Origin: an uncultured Aquimarina sp.
Lineage (GTDB): Bacteria; Bacteroidota; Bacteroidia; Flavobacteriales; Flavobacteriaceae
DNA: 64,000 nucleotides
NCBI GenBank assembly: GCA_947499005.1
Contig: CANMML010000021.1
Location: forward strand, 1 to 64,000
Direction of reading: 5' to 3'
Positions 1 through 8,024 of this stretch are shown here, piece after piece. Made by a program: the position numbers and the translations under genes. Within the stretch, counting starts at the first letter, position 1. Every line of letters starts with the position of its first letter. The notes below the pieces were generated by a model, which did no database searches, was not told the DNA's origin, and saw only the letters and a program-made list of their open reading frames with translations.

Positions 1-258
1 TTTCTGGATTGGACTCCAAAAATTCGCCTCAATAATGCAAGGCTGGTTGCTTTTTAAAGATGTGTCCAGACGGTAGCCTTTAAAGGTTGAATATTCTTTA
101 ACAGACTTTGGAAAATCAGCGATCCCTTTAATTCAATCTATCGCAAACTGGGGGGATTTCGTAGCGAACAATTACTCAGAATAAACTACGGAGCAAGTAG
201 GCTATTATATGCTTTGACGATGCTAATAAATTCACTCATTTATCCTGAAATCTGTTTT
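1..258. other. No intact gene; possible degraded coding remnant
   Basis: No reading frame spans this stretch. On the plus strand one frame is nearly open but holds two stops. On the minus strand an ATG near 239 opens a short peptide (MSEFISIVKAYNSLLAP) that soon stops, and a separate minus frame is open from about 127 to the window edge. This could be a decayed gene or plain intergenic DNA at the edge. I do not recognise a family. Confidence 0.3.
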
Positions 259-834
259 TCAATCAACATCACCGAAACTATAGATCTTAGATGAAGTAAC
301 ACAATAATCCAAAGGAACATCATACCGATCAATATCTTCAATATCTTCTGGTTCTGGATCAAAAAAAGACAAACCTACAGTAACTTTAGGCTTTGCCTCA
401 GCTAAAAAACGATCATAAAACCCTTTTCCGTAACCTACCCTATACCCTCTTTTATCATAAGCTAATAATGGCACAAAGACAACCTCCATTTTTTCAGGTT
501 GAATTTCTATTCCATCCTCTGGCTCTGGAATACCCCATTGATTCACTTTTAAAACCGTTTGATCGGTTAATAAAAAGTGTAATAATGTGCTATTATCAAA
601 ATTACTTTTAGAAATGACCACGTGCTTATCTCTTCCTTGAAGCATGTGTAAAATAAATTCTGTATTTACTTCTACCTGTTGTTCAATTGGTAGAAAAATA
701 TGATAATAACTATATCCCCAAATATCAAGATTCAATAATTGATTTGCTATCTGAAGGCTTAAATCATCAACCTCCTCCATAGAGATGGACTTGCGCAACG
801 CTTTATATTTTTTTCTAAGCTCACTCTTTTTCAT
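259..834 (-). CDS. fau: 5-formyltetrahydrofolate cyclo-ligase
   Basis: This enzyme uses ATP to convert 5-formyl-THF to 5,10-methenyl-THF in the cytosol and so returns a storage folate to one-carbon metabolism. The 191 residues match the family length. The N-terminus has the basic RKKYKALRKSI helix, and the C-terminal half carries the family signature DKRGYRVGYGKGFYDRF, which forms the nucleotide and folate site. It is the last gene of a minus-strand run with the M14 deacylase and rimK; its start overlaps the deacylase stop by 14 bp, so translation is probably coupled. The family call is secure; the symbol follows the E. coli orthologue (ygfA/fau). Confidence 0.93.
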   Translation of the reverse strand: MKKSELRKKYKALRKSISMEEVDDLSLQIANQLLNLDIWGYSYYHIFLPIEQQVEVNTEFILHMLQGRDKHVVISKSNFDNSTLLHFLLTDQTVLKVNQWGIPEPEDGIEIQPEKMEVVFVPLLAYDKRGYRVGYGKGFYDRFLAEAKPKVTVGLSFFDPEPEDIEDIDRYDVPLDYCVTSSKIYSFGDVD

Positions 835-1810
835 CTTCAGCTACATTGGGATTGACAAAACTAGTACTGATATGAAAAATAGCATCTCCCTGATATACAA
901 TAGGAGACTCATTGATATTGATAATATAACCGCTATTCGCCACTTTTACTTTGTAATTATTCTTTCCATAAGGGTCTGTTATAGACGCAACGATTTGTCC
1001 TTTTTCTACAAATTCCCCATGAGTAATTTCTGAATGAAACATCCCACTATATTTTGCTCGTATCCACCTACTAGACTTTATCGTGATACTAGGTTGTAAA
1101 GCTTCAGGTACCTCGATTTTACTCGATAACATTTTTAGGTGTCTTAAAACTCTAATTACTCCATCTACACCAGCTTCTGCAACACTTTTATCAATAAATT
1201 CGGACTTCCCTCCTTCGAAAAGCAGGATAGACTTATTCATTTTCGCACAAGTTGCCCTATAAGATTTTTCAATCCTTTTGGATTCTAAAATAAATGGCGC
1301 ATTAAAAACATGTGCCAATTCTATATCCTTTTCATTTCTTGGATCGATACGTATTTGCGAAGTATTAAATCTGCTTGCCCCGCCTGTGTGAAAATCCAAA
1401 CATACATCAACAACAGGTAAAATCTCATTGACAAACTGGTAAGCAAAACGAGATGCCAAAGACCCTTTTTTTGTCCCTGGAAAAACCCGATTCAAATCGC
1501 GCCCATCGGGAAAATTGCGATCCATTGACAGAAACCCAAAAACATTTAATACGGGAATACAAATAATAGTTCCTTTTATAGGCCTATTCACTTTTTTATA
1601 GATTAGCTGACGTACGATTTCAACTCCATTAATTTCATCTCCATGAATCCCTCCAGTGATTAAGACCACAGGCCCAGGCTGGGTCGAACGCTCTACTATA
1701 ATCGGAATCTCTACTTTAGTGGAAGTATATAACTTTGCTATATTGAAATTGATCGTTTTACGCTCTCCTGGCATAATTTGATTCCCTAAAATATATAATG
1801 GATCTTTCAT
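821..1810 (-). CDS. Succinylglutamate desuccinylase/aspartoacylase family (M14) zinc hydrolase
   Basis: This is a cytosolic zinc carboxypeptidase-fold hydrolase of the AstE/AspA branch. The N-terminal zinc motif is visible as GGIHGDEINGVE (His and Glu ligands), and the third ligand lies in DFHTGG. The C-terminal third is the beta-rich tail usual for this branch. The longest frame begins with a TTG at 1831, but the ATG at 1810 (MKDPLYIL) is preferred, leaving 30 bp after the rimK stop. Because it follows rimK directly, it may act on the glutamate tails that RimK adds, like RimB of the pseudomonad rimABK system. That role is inferred from context, and the true substrate is unknown. Confidence 0.85.
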   Translation of the reverse strand: MKDPLYILGNQIMPGERKTINFNIAKLYTSTKVEIPIIVERSTQPGPVVLITGGIHGDEINGVEIVRQLIYKKVNRPIKGTIICIPVLNVFGFLSMDRNFPDGRDLNRVFPGTKKGSLASRFAYQFVNEILPVVDVCLDFHTGGASRFNTSQIRIDPRNEKDIELAHVFNAPFILESKRIEKSYRATCAKMNKSILLFEGGKSEFIDKSVAEAGVDGVIRVLRHLKMLSSKIEVPEALQPSITIKSSRWIRAKYSGMFHSEITHGEFVEKGQIVASITDPYGKNNYKVKVANSGYIININESPIVYQGDAIFHISTSFVNPNVAEDEKE

Positions 1811-1840
1811 AAAACAGCTATTAGCCTTCAATAATTGGCA

Positions 1841-2713
1841 TTATACACTCTTTTCAATATACCTAATAACCTCTTTAGCAATATCCCTGCCTGTCGCTCT
1901 TTCTATACCTTCTAGCCCTGGAGAAGAATTAACTTCTAAGATTAGAGGCCCTCTTTTACTTTGCAACATATCAACACCTGCAACGCCTAGCTTTAAAGCT
2001 TTAGCCGCTTCGATAGCTGCCTCTTTTTCACTTTCTGTTAGTCTAATAATTGTTGCTGTTCCACCACGATGCAGGTTAGAACGAAATTCTCCTTCTTCTC
2101 CCTGACGCTTCATAGCCCCTACAACTTTACCATCAATTACCAAAACCCTAATATCAGCACCTTTTGCCTCTTCTATATATTCTTGCACGATTACTCGAGC
2201 TTGAAGCCCATTAAACGCCTCAATAACCGATTTAGCAGCGTTTTTGGTTTCCGCCAACACCACTCCAAGCCCTTGAGTTCCTTCCAGTAGTTTTATGATT
2301 AACGGAGCCCCACCTACATGCTGAATAATATCATCTATATTTTTAGAGTAATTTGTAAAGACTGTTTTTGGCAACCCTAATTTTGCCTTAGATAATATTT
2401 GTAGACTTTGAAGCTTATCACGGGATAGCACTAATGCTTGAGAACCTACAGTTGTAAATACTCCCATCATTTCAAATTGACGAATAATAGACGTTCCGTA
2501 ATACGTGATTGAAGAACCAATTCGCGGGATGACTGCATCTACATGATCCAATTTCTTTCCTCTGTAATAAATCATTGGATTCTTTTTTTCAATAACGATA
2601 TCACAATTTATAGGATCTATTACTCGAACGCTATGTTTGCGCTTTATGGCTGCTTGCTCGAGCGTCATTGTTGAATACAAGTTGGGGTTACGAGAGAGTA
2701 TTACAATATTCAT
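1841..2713 (-). CDS. rimK: RimK-family alpha-L-glutamate ligase (ATP-grasp)
   Basis: Members of this family add glutamate residues to protein C-termini, classically to ribosomal protein S6, using ATP. The 290 residues cover the pre-ATP-grasp domain and the ATP-grasp fold, with the lysine/glycine loop KLLEGTQGLGVV and the metal-binding end ILEVNSSPGLEGIE. The start was moved to the ATG at 2713 (MNIVILSRNPNLYS), which matches how E. coli RimK begins; the longer frame adds five unlikely residues. It leads the three-gene run with the M14 hydrolase and fau. The target could be S6 or another protein; the sequence does not decide this. Confidence 0.9.
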   Translation of the reverse strand: MNIVILSRNPNLYSTMTLEQAAIKRKHSVRVIDPINCDIVIEKKNPMIYYRGKKLDHVDAVIPRIGSSITYYGTSIIRQFEMMGVFTTVGSQALVLSRDKLQSLQILSKAKLGLPKTVFTNYSKNIDDIIQHVGGAPLIIKLLEGTQGLGVVLAETKNAAKSVIEAFNGLQARVIVQEYIEEAKGADIRVLVIDGKVVGAMKRQGEEGEFRSNLHRGGTATIIRLTESEKEAAIEAAKALKLGVAGVDMLQSKRGPLILEVNSSPGLEGIERATGRDIAKEVIRYIEKSV

Positions 2714-2733
2714 AATTGAAACTGGCATTGATA

Positions 2734-2760
2734 GAGACTTCGACTTCGCTCAATCTGACA
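2734..2760. repeat. Dispersed repeat of the 'CGACTTCGCTCAAtCTGACA' type
   Basis: A 27-bp string containing cgacttcgctcaatctgaca lies just upstream of rimK. In my experience strings of this kind (reverse strand: TGTCAGattGAGCGaAGTCG) recur in intergenic DNA of many Bacteroidota. Only one good copy is seen here, with a weak relative near 15185. Confidence 0.4.
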
Positions 2761-2852
2761 AATAACTAACATAAAACTCTTGTTAATTTAATCACATGGT
2801 TTATCTCAAATGTAGTTTATTTTCTTATAATGAAATAGCATATTCTTAAATC

Positions 2853-2880
2853 AAAAAAGTCGCACCATAAGGCACGACTT
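2853..2880 (-). terminator. Rho-independent terminator of the sufD-end operon
   Basis: Read on the minus strand this is a 10-bp stem (aagtcgtgcc/ggtgcgactt) with two G-U wobble pairs, a 4-nt loop, then six T. On the plus strand the wobble positions become A-C mismatches, so it serves the minus strand. It lies about 30 bp after the sufD stop. Confidence 0.85.
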
Positions 2881-2907
2881 TGTTTATTCTAATTCGAATA
2901 TTTTTCT

Positions 2908-4221
2908 CTATAAATCGAACCCAATACTTACTCCTAATTTTTCTGCAATTAAGGCATTGATTCGTGTTTTTAATTGTGGAATTTTAACGGAATCTAAAAC
3001 ATTGTTTGCAAAGGCATACATTAATAATGCCTTCCCTTCTTTTTCAGGAATACCTCTTGTCTTTAGATAAAATAACGCACTCTCATCTAATTGCCCAATC
3101 GTACAACCGTGTGAACATTTTACATCATCCGCAAAAATCTCTAATTGAGGCTTCGAATTAACCGTAGCCTTATCACTTAACAACACATTGTTATTTGATT
3201 GAAATGCATTTGTCTTTTGTGCAATTTGATCTACAACGATCTTCCCATTAAACACTCCTGTAGACTTCTCATCAAAAATACCTTTGTAATCTTGATGACT
3301 CTCACAATTTGGTTCGGTATGCTCTACTAAGGTATTATGATCAACATGCGTTTTACCTTCTAGAATGGTAACTCCATTTAAAATGGAATCAATCCCCTGA
3401 CCTTTTTGAGTGAAATTTAAATTATTTCGAGTAATCTCTCCTCCAAAAGCAAATGTATGCACAGAAGCTACACTATGATCATACTGATCTGTAAATGTAT
3501 TATCGATCAATGATGCTGAATTAGTATCATTTTGAATCTTATAATAATCTACATGCGCATTTCTACCAGCATAAATTTCAGTAACCGAATTCGTAAACGT
3601 TTTGTTTTCAGATAAACTTTGGTGACGTTCTATAACAGTAACTTCAGAATTATCCTCTACTACAATTAGGTTACGAGGTTGCAATAACATCGCATCTTCC
3701 GAACCTGTAGAAAAATGAACAATTTCAATAGGCTTATCACCAGCTGTATTTTTTGGAAGATAAACATAAGCACCTTCTTTCGAGTATGCTGTGTTTAACG
3801 CCACCAAACCATCTTGCTTAGCAATTTTATTAAAATACACATCGATTACCGCCTTAAAACGATTTTGCGTTAAAGCAGATGACATCAAACACACATCAAA
3901 TTTATCATGTGTTGTACTTGATAAATGTGATGAATATACTCCATCAATAAATACAATTTTATAAGTATCTAAATCGTGAATAAAGTATTTCTTAACATCT
4001 TTATATTCAATAGCTACTTCGCTTTTCGGAAATAATGCAAAATCATTTTTCAATACACTATTCAATGATGTATACTTCCAAGCCTCTACTTTTTTTGTAG
4101 GAAATCCAAACGCCTCAAAATCTTTGATAGCTTTTGTCCTAATATCATGTAAAGGATTTTTAACATCTACGGTGCTTTCAAAAGCTAAAAACGAAGAGAC
4201 TAATTTTTCTTTTAATTCCAT
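2908..4221 (-). CDS. sufD: Fe-S cluster assembly scaffold subunit SufD
   Basis: SufD partners SufB and the ATPase SufC in the SufBC2D scaffold that builds iron-sulfur clusters in the cytosol. The 437 residues fit the family. The N-terminal helical part (FPTKKVEAWKYTSL) is followed by the right-handed beta-helix core, and the C-terminal motif CSHGCTIGQLDESALFYLKTRGI is the SufB/SufD signature containing the conserved Cys and His. It is the last gene of the run sufA-S23-sufB-lipoprotein-sufC-sufD and is followed by a clear terminator. The 68-bp gap to sufC is filled by a 7-nt-periodic inverted repeat. Confidence 0.97.
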   Translation of the reverse strand: MELKEKLVSSFLAFESTVDVKNPLHDIRTKAIKDFEAFGFPTKKVEAWKYTSLNSVLKNDFALFPKSEVAIEYKDVKKYFIHDLDTYKIVFIDGVYSSHLSSTTHDKFDVCLMSSALTQNRFKAVIDVYFNKIAKQDGLVALNTAYSKEGAYVYLPKNTAGDKPIEIVHFSTGSEDAMLLQPRNLIVVEDNSEVTVIERHQSLSENKTFTNSVTEIYAGRNAHVDYYKIQNDTNSASLIDNTFTDQYDHSVASVHTFAFGGEITRNNLNFTQKGQGIDSILNGVTILEGKTHVDHNTLVEHTEPNCESHQDYKGIFDEKSTGVFNGKIVVDQIAQKTNAFQSNNNVLLSDKATVNSKPQLEIFADDVKCSHGCTIGQLDESALFYLKTRGIPEKEGKALLMYAFANNVLDSVKIPQLKTRINALIAEKLGVSIGFDL

Positions 4222-4227
4222 AATTTC

Positions 4228-4295
4228 TTAGTTTTCAATTGATAGCTTATTTTTAGTATAAAAAACAACTATCAACTCTCAACTGCTAACTAAAG
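4228..4295. repeat. 7-nt-periodic inverted repeat between sufC and sufD
   Basis: The left arm (4228-4245) and right arm (4269-4295) are inverted copies. The right arm is exactly one 7-nt unit longer; removing it gives about 15 of 18 matches. The right arm reads as degenerate heptads (tatcaac, tctcaac, tgctaac). The sufC stop codon (4290-4292) lies inside the right arm. There is no gene in the loop. It belongs to the same class as the arms around the S23 genes. Confidence 0.65.
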
Positions 4296-5036
4296 TTCAG
4301 CTTTAATCCAATCGTATCCTTTTTCTTCTAGTTCTAGCGCTAATTCTTTAGTACCAGATTTCACTATTTTTCCATCATGTAATACGTGTACATAATCAGG
4401 AACGATATATTCTAATAGTCTTTGGTAATGCGTAATAACAATTACAGCATTATCATTACTTTTCAATTTATTAACTCCATTAGCAACGATACGTAAAGCA
4501 TCTATATCTAAACCAGAATCTGTTTCATCAAGAATAGCAACCTTAGGCTCTAACATTGCCATTTGAAAAATCTCGTTACGTTTCTTTTCTCCTCCCGAAA
4601 AACCTTCGTTTAATGAACGAGATAAAAATTTACTATCAATTTCAAGTAATTCTGACTTTTCCTTGATCTTCTTTAACATATCTCTAGCTGGCATATCTTC
4701 CAAACCACGAGCTTTTCGTGTTTCATTGATTGCCGTCTTCATAAAGTTAGTCACAGAAACTCCTGGGATTTCTACAGGATATTGAAAAGACAAGAACACT
4801 CCTTTGTGCGCTCTTTCATCAGCTCCTAATTCACCGATATCTTCTCCTTCAAGTTCGATACTACCTTCGGTAACTTCGTAATCCTCTTTTCCTGATACTA
4901 CTGCCGCCAAGGTACTTTTACCTGCTCCATTAGGTCCCATGATCGCATGTACTTCTCCTGCTTTCACAGATAAGTTTAATCCTTTAAGGATTTCTTTTTC
5001 GTCAATACTTGCGTGTAAATTTTTAATCTCTAACAT
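4290..5036 (-). CDS. sufC: Fe-S assembly ATPase SufC
   Basis: This ABC-type ATPase drives conformational change in the SufBCD scaffold; it is soluble, with no transporter partner. It shows the Walker A GPNGAGKST, the signature-region FSGGEKKR, the Walker B KVAILDETDSGLD (the SufC form with the SGLD D-loop) and a switch histidine in VITHYQR. The length of 248 residues is normal. The frame can start at TTG 5042, but the ATG at 5036 (MLEIKNLHA) is the family start. It sits between the lipoprotein gene and sufD. Confidence 0.97.
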   Translation of the reverse strand: MLEIKNLHASIDEKEILKGLNLSVKAGEVHAIMGPNGAGKSTLAAVVSGKEDYEVTEGSIELEGEDIGELGADERAHKGVFLSFQYPVEIPGVSVTNFMKTAINETRKARGLEDMPARDMLKKIKEKSELLEIDSKFLSRSLNEGFSGGEKKRNEIFQMAMLEPKVAILDETDSGLDIDALRIVANGVNKLKSNDNAVIVITHYQRLLEYIVPDYVHVLHDGKIVKSGTKELALELEEKGYDWIKAEL

Positions 5037-5058
5037 TGTCAATAATTGATTCCCGTCT

Positions 5059-5433
5059 TTATTGGGTAACGTTAATTTTTATTTGGTCGTTTGCTGGTTG
5101 TTGTTTAACTACTGGCAACACCTCTATAATTTGTTCTACTTTTACTAATTGATCCCATCCATCTTCATTTGGATTATCTTGGATCACACCTTTAATTTTA
5201 ACAGGCACCATGTCAAATTTTTCTTTTTTCATAGGTGCTGCTTTTTCAGATAATTCTTTCGCTTTTTCGTCTAGAACTACACCGTAAATAAAGGTTTTCC
5301 CTTTCAATACAGCTGCATTATCAATATGGATGAATTCTGCTTCGATGTCGATAGCATTGGGATCTATTTTAGGCTCATTTTTACAAGAAAATAATGCAAT
5401 TGCCAATCCGAATAATACCAATACTTTTTTCAT
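5059..5433 (-). CDS. Predicted lipoprotein encoded between sufB and sufC
   Basis: A 124-residue protein with a clear lipoprotein signal peptide: MKK, a hydrophobic stretch, then the lipobox LFSC with Cys17 as the lipidation site. The mature part has alternating hydrophobic residues (FIHIDNAAVLKGKTFIYGVV) and ends in a likely beta strand pair, giving the look of a small beta-barrel or OB-like domain. I do not recognise a named family. Its position, 22 bp before sufC and 57 bp after sufB on the same strand, shows co-transcription with the cytosolic Suf machinery, which is odd for an envelope protein. Confidence 0.75.
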   Translation of the reverse strand: MKKVLVLFGLAIALFSCKNEPKIDPNAIDIEAEFIHIDNAAVLKGKTFIYGVVLDEKAKELSEKAAPMKKEKFDMVPVKIKGVIQDNPNEDGWDQLVKVEQIIEVLPVVKQQPANDQIKINVTQ

Positions 5434-5490
5434 AAGAAATAATTTAGATAGTTTTTAGTTATTTGATAAATATAACGAAGTTGCACAAAC

Positions 5491-6939
5491 TTATCCTACC
5501 GAACCTTCTAAACTAATCTCAAGTAATTTTTGAGCTTCTACCGCGAATTCCATTGGAAGCTTATTTAATACTTCCTTACTAAATCCATTAACGATCAACG
5601 CAATCGCTTTTTCTGTTTCGATACCTCGTTGATTACAATAGAAAATTTGGTCTTCACCGATCTTACTTGTTGTCGCTTCGTGTTCTATTTGAGCTGTTTT
5701 ATTTTTTGCTTCAATGTAAGGGAATGTATGTGCTCCACATTCGTTACCCATCAATAACGAATCACATTGCGAAAAATTACGTGCATTAGTCGCTCTTGGA
5801 CTTATTTGTACCAAGCCTCGGTAAGAATTTTGAGATTTTCCAGCAGAAATTCCTTTAGATATGATAGTACTCTTAGTGTTTTTACCTAAGTGAATCATCT
5901 TAGTCCCTGTATCGGCTTGCTGGTAATTATTTGTTACTGCAATTGAATAAAATTCTCCTACAGAATTATTTCCTTTTAAGATACATGAAGGGTACTTCCA
6001 AGTTACAGCAGAACCTGTTTCAACTTGAGTCCAAGAGATTTTTGCATTGTTCTCACAAATTCCTCTTTTAGTCACAAAATTAAAAACTCCTCCTTTTCCT
6101 TCTGCATTTCCTGGGAACCAGTTTTGCACTGTAGAATATTTAATTTCGGCACCATCCATTGCAATCAATTCTACAACCGCAGCATGTAATTGATTTTCAT
6201 CACGACTTGGCGCTGTACATCCTTCAAGATAACTTACGTAGCTACTTTCATCGGCCACTACTAGTGTACGTTCGAACTGTCCCGTACCACTTTGGTTTAT
6301 TCTAAAGTATGTCGACAATTCCATTGGACAACGAACTCCTTTTGGAATGTAACAGAAAGATCCATCTGTAAAAACAGCTGAATTTAATGCTGCATAAAAG
6401 TTATCTGTTTTCGGCACTACCGAACCGATATATTTTTTGACTAATTCTGGATGCTCTTTAACGGCCTCAGAAATAGAACAAAAAATAATTCCTTTTTCTG
6501 CTAATGTCTTTTTAAACGTGGTAGCAACAGAAACCGAATCTACAACAACATCAACCGCCACTCCACTCAATTTCTTTTGTTCATCTAAAGAAATTCCTAG
6601 CTTCGCAAATGTTGCCAATAATTCTGGATCAACATCATCTAGTGTTTTATTAGGGTCTGCTTTCTTAGGAGCAGAGTAATAACTAATTGCCTGGAAGTCT
6701 GGTTTTTTGTAATTAACATTTGCCCATTCTGGCTCTTCCATTTCTGACCAAATCTTGAAAGCATCTAAACGCCATTCTGTTAACCATTCTGGCTCATCTT
6801 TCTTGGCAGAAATTGCACGAATAACATCTTCATTTAAACCTATAGGAAACGTATCCGATTCTATGTCAGTATAAAATCCGTACTCGTATTCCTTCGTTTC
6901 TAATTCTTTCTTTAAATCGTCTTCTGTATACTTACTCAT
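5491..6939 (-). CDS. sufB: Fe-S cluster assembly scaffold SufB
   Basis: SufB is the main scaffold on which the cluster is formed, receiving sulfur from SufS/SufE. The 482 residues match the family. Visible signatures are FFCSI-like [17 protein letters not shown], the beta-helix core, [21 protein letters not shown] with a conserved Cys, and the C-terminal [19 protein letters not shown] followed by [15 protein letters not shown]. It is separated from sufA by an S23 gene with inverted flanking arms, so its start codon is only 9 bp from one arm. Confidence 0.97.
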   Translation of the reverse strand: MSKYTEDDLKKELETKEYEYGFYTDIESDTFPIGLNEDVIRAISAKKDEPEWLTEWRLDAFKIWSEMEEPEWANVNYKKPDFQAISYYSAPKKADPNKTLDDVDPELLATFAKLGISLDEQKKLSGVAVDVVVDSVSVATTFKKTLAEKGIIFCSISEAVKEHPELVKKYIGSVVPKTDNFYAALNSAVFTDGSFCYIPKGVRCPMELSTYFRINQSGTGQFERTLVVADESSYVSYLEGCTAPSRDENQLHAAVVELIAMDGAEIKYSTVQNWFPGNAEGKGGVFNFVTKRGICENNAKISWTQVETGSAVTWKYPSCILKGNNSVGEFYSIAVTNNYQQADTGTKMIHLGKNTKSTIISKGISAGKSQNSYRGLVQISPRATNARNFSQCDSLLMGNECGAHTFPYIEAKNKTAQIEHEATTSKIGEDQIFYCNQRGIETEKAIALIVNGFSKEVLNKLPMEFAVEAQKLLEISLEGSVG

Positions 6940-6947
6940 ACTTTCGA

Positions 6948-7415
6948 ATTCAATATTTAAAGTTCAAGATTCAAGGTTTTAACTATATTAATTCCCTTTG
7001 AACTTACTTCCTTTTAAATCACTTTTTCTTAGATAATTTATAAATCCAGATATTCTTTTACTCAAATTTTCCAATCTAGATTTCAAATCATCAAACTCCT
7101 CTTGGGAAATATAATTACGATCAAAAAGTCTATACAATTGTGATCTAACTTCTCCACAAGATACCTTAGCTATTGAAAGAAATTGGACAAACTCCTTATT
7201 TCCATTTCTTTCAAACCCCTCGGCTATATTATCCATAATAGAACCAGAGGCTCCATCTATTTGACCATATAGTCTGTAATCCTTTTTTAATTCTGTATTA
7301 ATAGCAATTTCAAAAACCTGCTTATTAATAACTCTTGCGTCATTCCAAATATCTAAATCTTCAAACCTTTTAATAGTTCCCATTTTGATGAAACCTTGAA
7401 TTTTAAATATTGAAT
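6948..7415 (-). mobile_element. S23 element 1: four-helix-bundle gene between 7-nt-periodic inverted arms
   Basis: The left arm (6948-6980) reads as degenerate heptads ttcaata, tttaaag, ttcaaga, ttcaagg. The right arm (7390-7415) is its inverse but one 7-nt unit shorter; with that unit removed the arms agree at about 25 of 26 positions. Between them lies one S23-type gene. The element fills the gap between sufA and sufB. No transposase is present and I cannot identify target-site duplications. The mobile nature is inferred from structure and from the different S23 elements elsewhere in the window. Confidence 0.6.
6988..7383 (-). CDS. Four helix bundle protein (23S rRNA-intervening-sequence, S23 family), copy 1
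   Basis: 131 residues of the S23/four-helix-bundle family, first known from open reading frames in 23S rRNA intervening sequences and related to the Avd accessory protein of diversity-generating retroelements. Family marks are DLDIWNDAR near the N-terminus, GQIDGASGSIMDNIAEGFERNGNKEF in the centre (seen as GASGSIMDNIAEGF) and a C-terminal amphipathic helix ending in lysines. The basic face suggests RNA or DNA binding; the molecular role is not established. It interrupts the suf operon between sufA and sufB and is flanked by inverted arms. Confidence 0.9.
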   Translation of the reverse strand: MGTIKRFEDLDIWNDARVINKQVFEIAINTELKKDYRLYGQIDGASGSIMDNIAEGFERNGNKEFVQFLSIAKVSCGEVRSQLYRLFDRNYISQEEFDDLKSRLENLSKRISGFINYLRKSDLKGSKFKGN

Positions 7416-7431
7416 ATTGAACGATTCTCGC

Positions 7432-7761
7432 CTACAGCGAGAAGCTTTCCCCACAACCGCAGGTTCTACTTGCATTTGGATTATTAAACACAAAACCAGT
7501 ACCGTTAAGACCACCCGAATATTCTAAAGTGGTTCCTACTAAGTACAGGAAACTTTTCTTATCTACTATGATTCGCACTCCGTTGTCTTCAAAAACTTTA
7601 TCGTCTTCTGCTTTTTCAGCATCAAATTTTAAATCATATGAAAGACCCGAACAACCACCAGATTTCACTCCAACACGAACAAAATCGTCCTCAGGATTAA
7701 ATCCGTCGTCTTGCATAAGCTGAACCACTCTCTTTTTTGCTATGTCTGATACTTTAATCAT
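7432..7761 (-). CDS. sufA: A-type Fe-S cluster carrier (IscA/SufA/HesB family)
   Basis: A 109-residue A-type carrier that accepts clusters from the Suf scaffold and passes them to target proteins. The three conserved cysteines are present: one in VKSGGCSGLSYDLKF and two in the C-terminal SRTCGCGESFSL. It is the first gene of the suf run, downstream of a good -7 box, with a roughly 105-nt leader. The S23 element separates it from sufB. Confidence 0.93.
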   Translation of the reverse strand: MIKVSDIAKKRVVQLMQDDGFNPEDDFVRVGVKSGGCSGLSYDLKFDAEKAEDDKVFEDNGVRIIVDKKSFLYLVGTTLEYSGGLNGTGFVFNNPNASRTCGCGESFSL

Positions 7762-7873
7762 TCGTTAATAATTATGCCACAAAGTGACAGATTCCACAAA
7801 CATTTAACACTCATTTTCAACACTTCTACAAATTCCTAAATCATACGAGATTATTGGAATGAGTTTAGCATTG

Positions 7874-7881
7874 CAAATATA
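7874..7881 (-). promoter_or_regulatory. Putative -7 box of the suf operon
   Basis: On the minus strand the sequence TATATTTG fits the Bacteroidota -7 consensus TANNTTTG exactly, 113 bp before the sufA ATG. No convincing -33 TTTG is seen at the usual distance. Confidence 0.55.
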
Positions 7882-7995
7882 CGACATATGTCTCTTTTTG
7901 TTTGTGGAACTAACACTTTATAACTATTAAACTATTATTAAAATCTATAATTTGTCTTGAATCCACTCTTGGCTATCATCCTTTATTAAAAAAAG

Positions 7996-8003
7996 TATTT
8001 TTG
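7996..8003 (+). promoter_or_regulatory. Putative -7 box of the ALDH7 gene
   Basis: TATTTTTG matches TANNTTTG and lies 21 bp before the chosen GTG start. It argues against the TTG at 8001, which falls inside the box. The region 7762-8024 is a divergent promoter region shared with the suf run. Confidence 0.55.
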
Positions 8004-8024
8004 CATTACTTTAAATTATCAATT

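Noticed and set aside
8001..8024. TTG start for the ALDH7 gene
   Set aside because: The codon falls in the TATTTTTG promoter box, so the transcript would begin after it.
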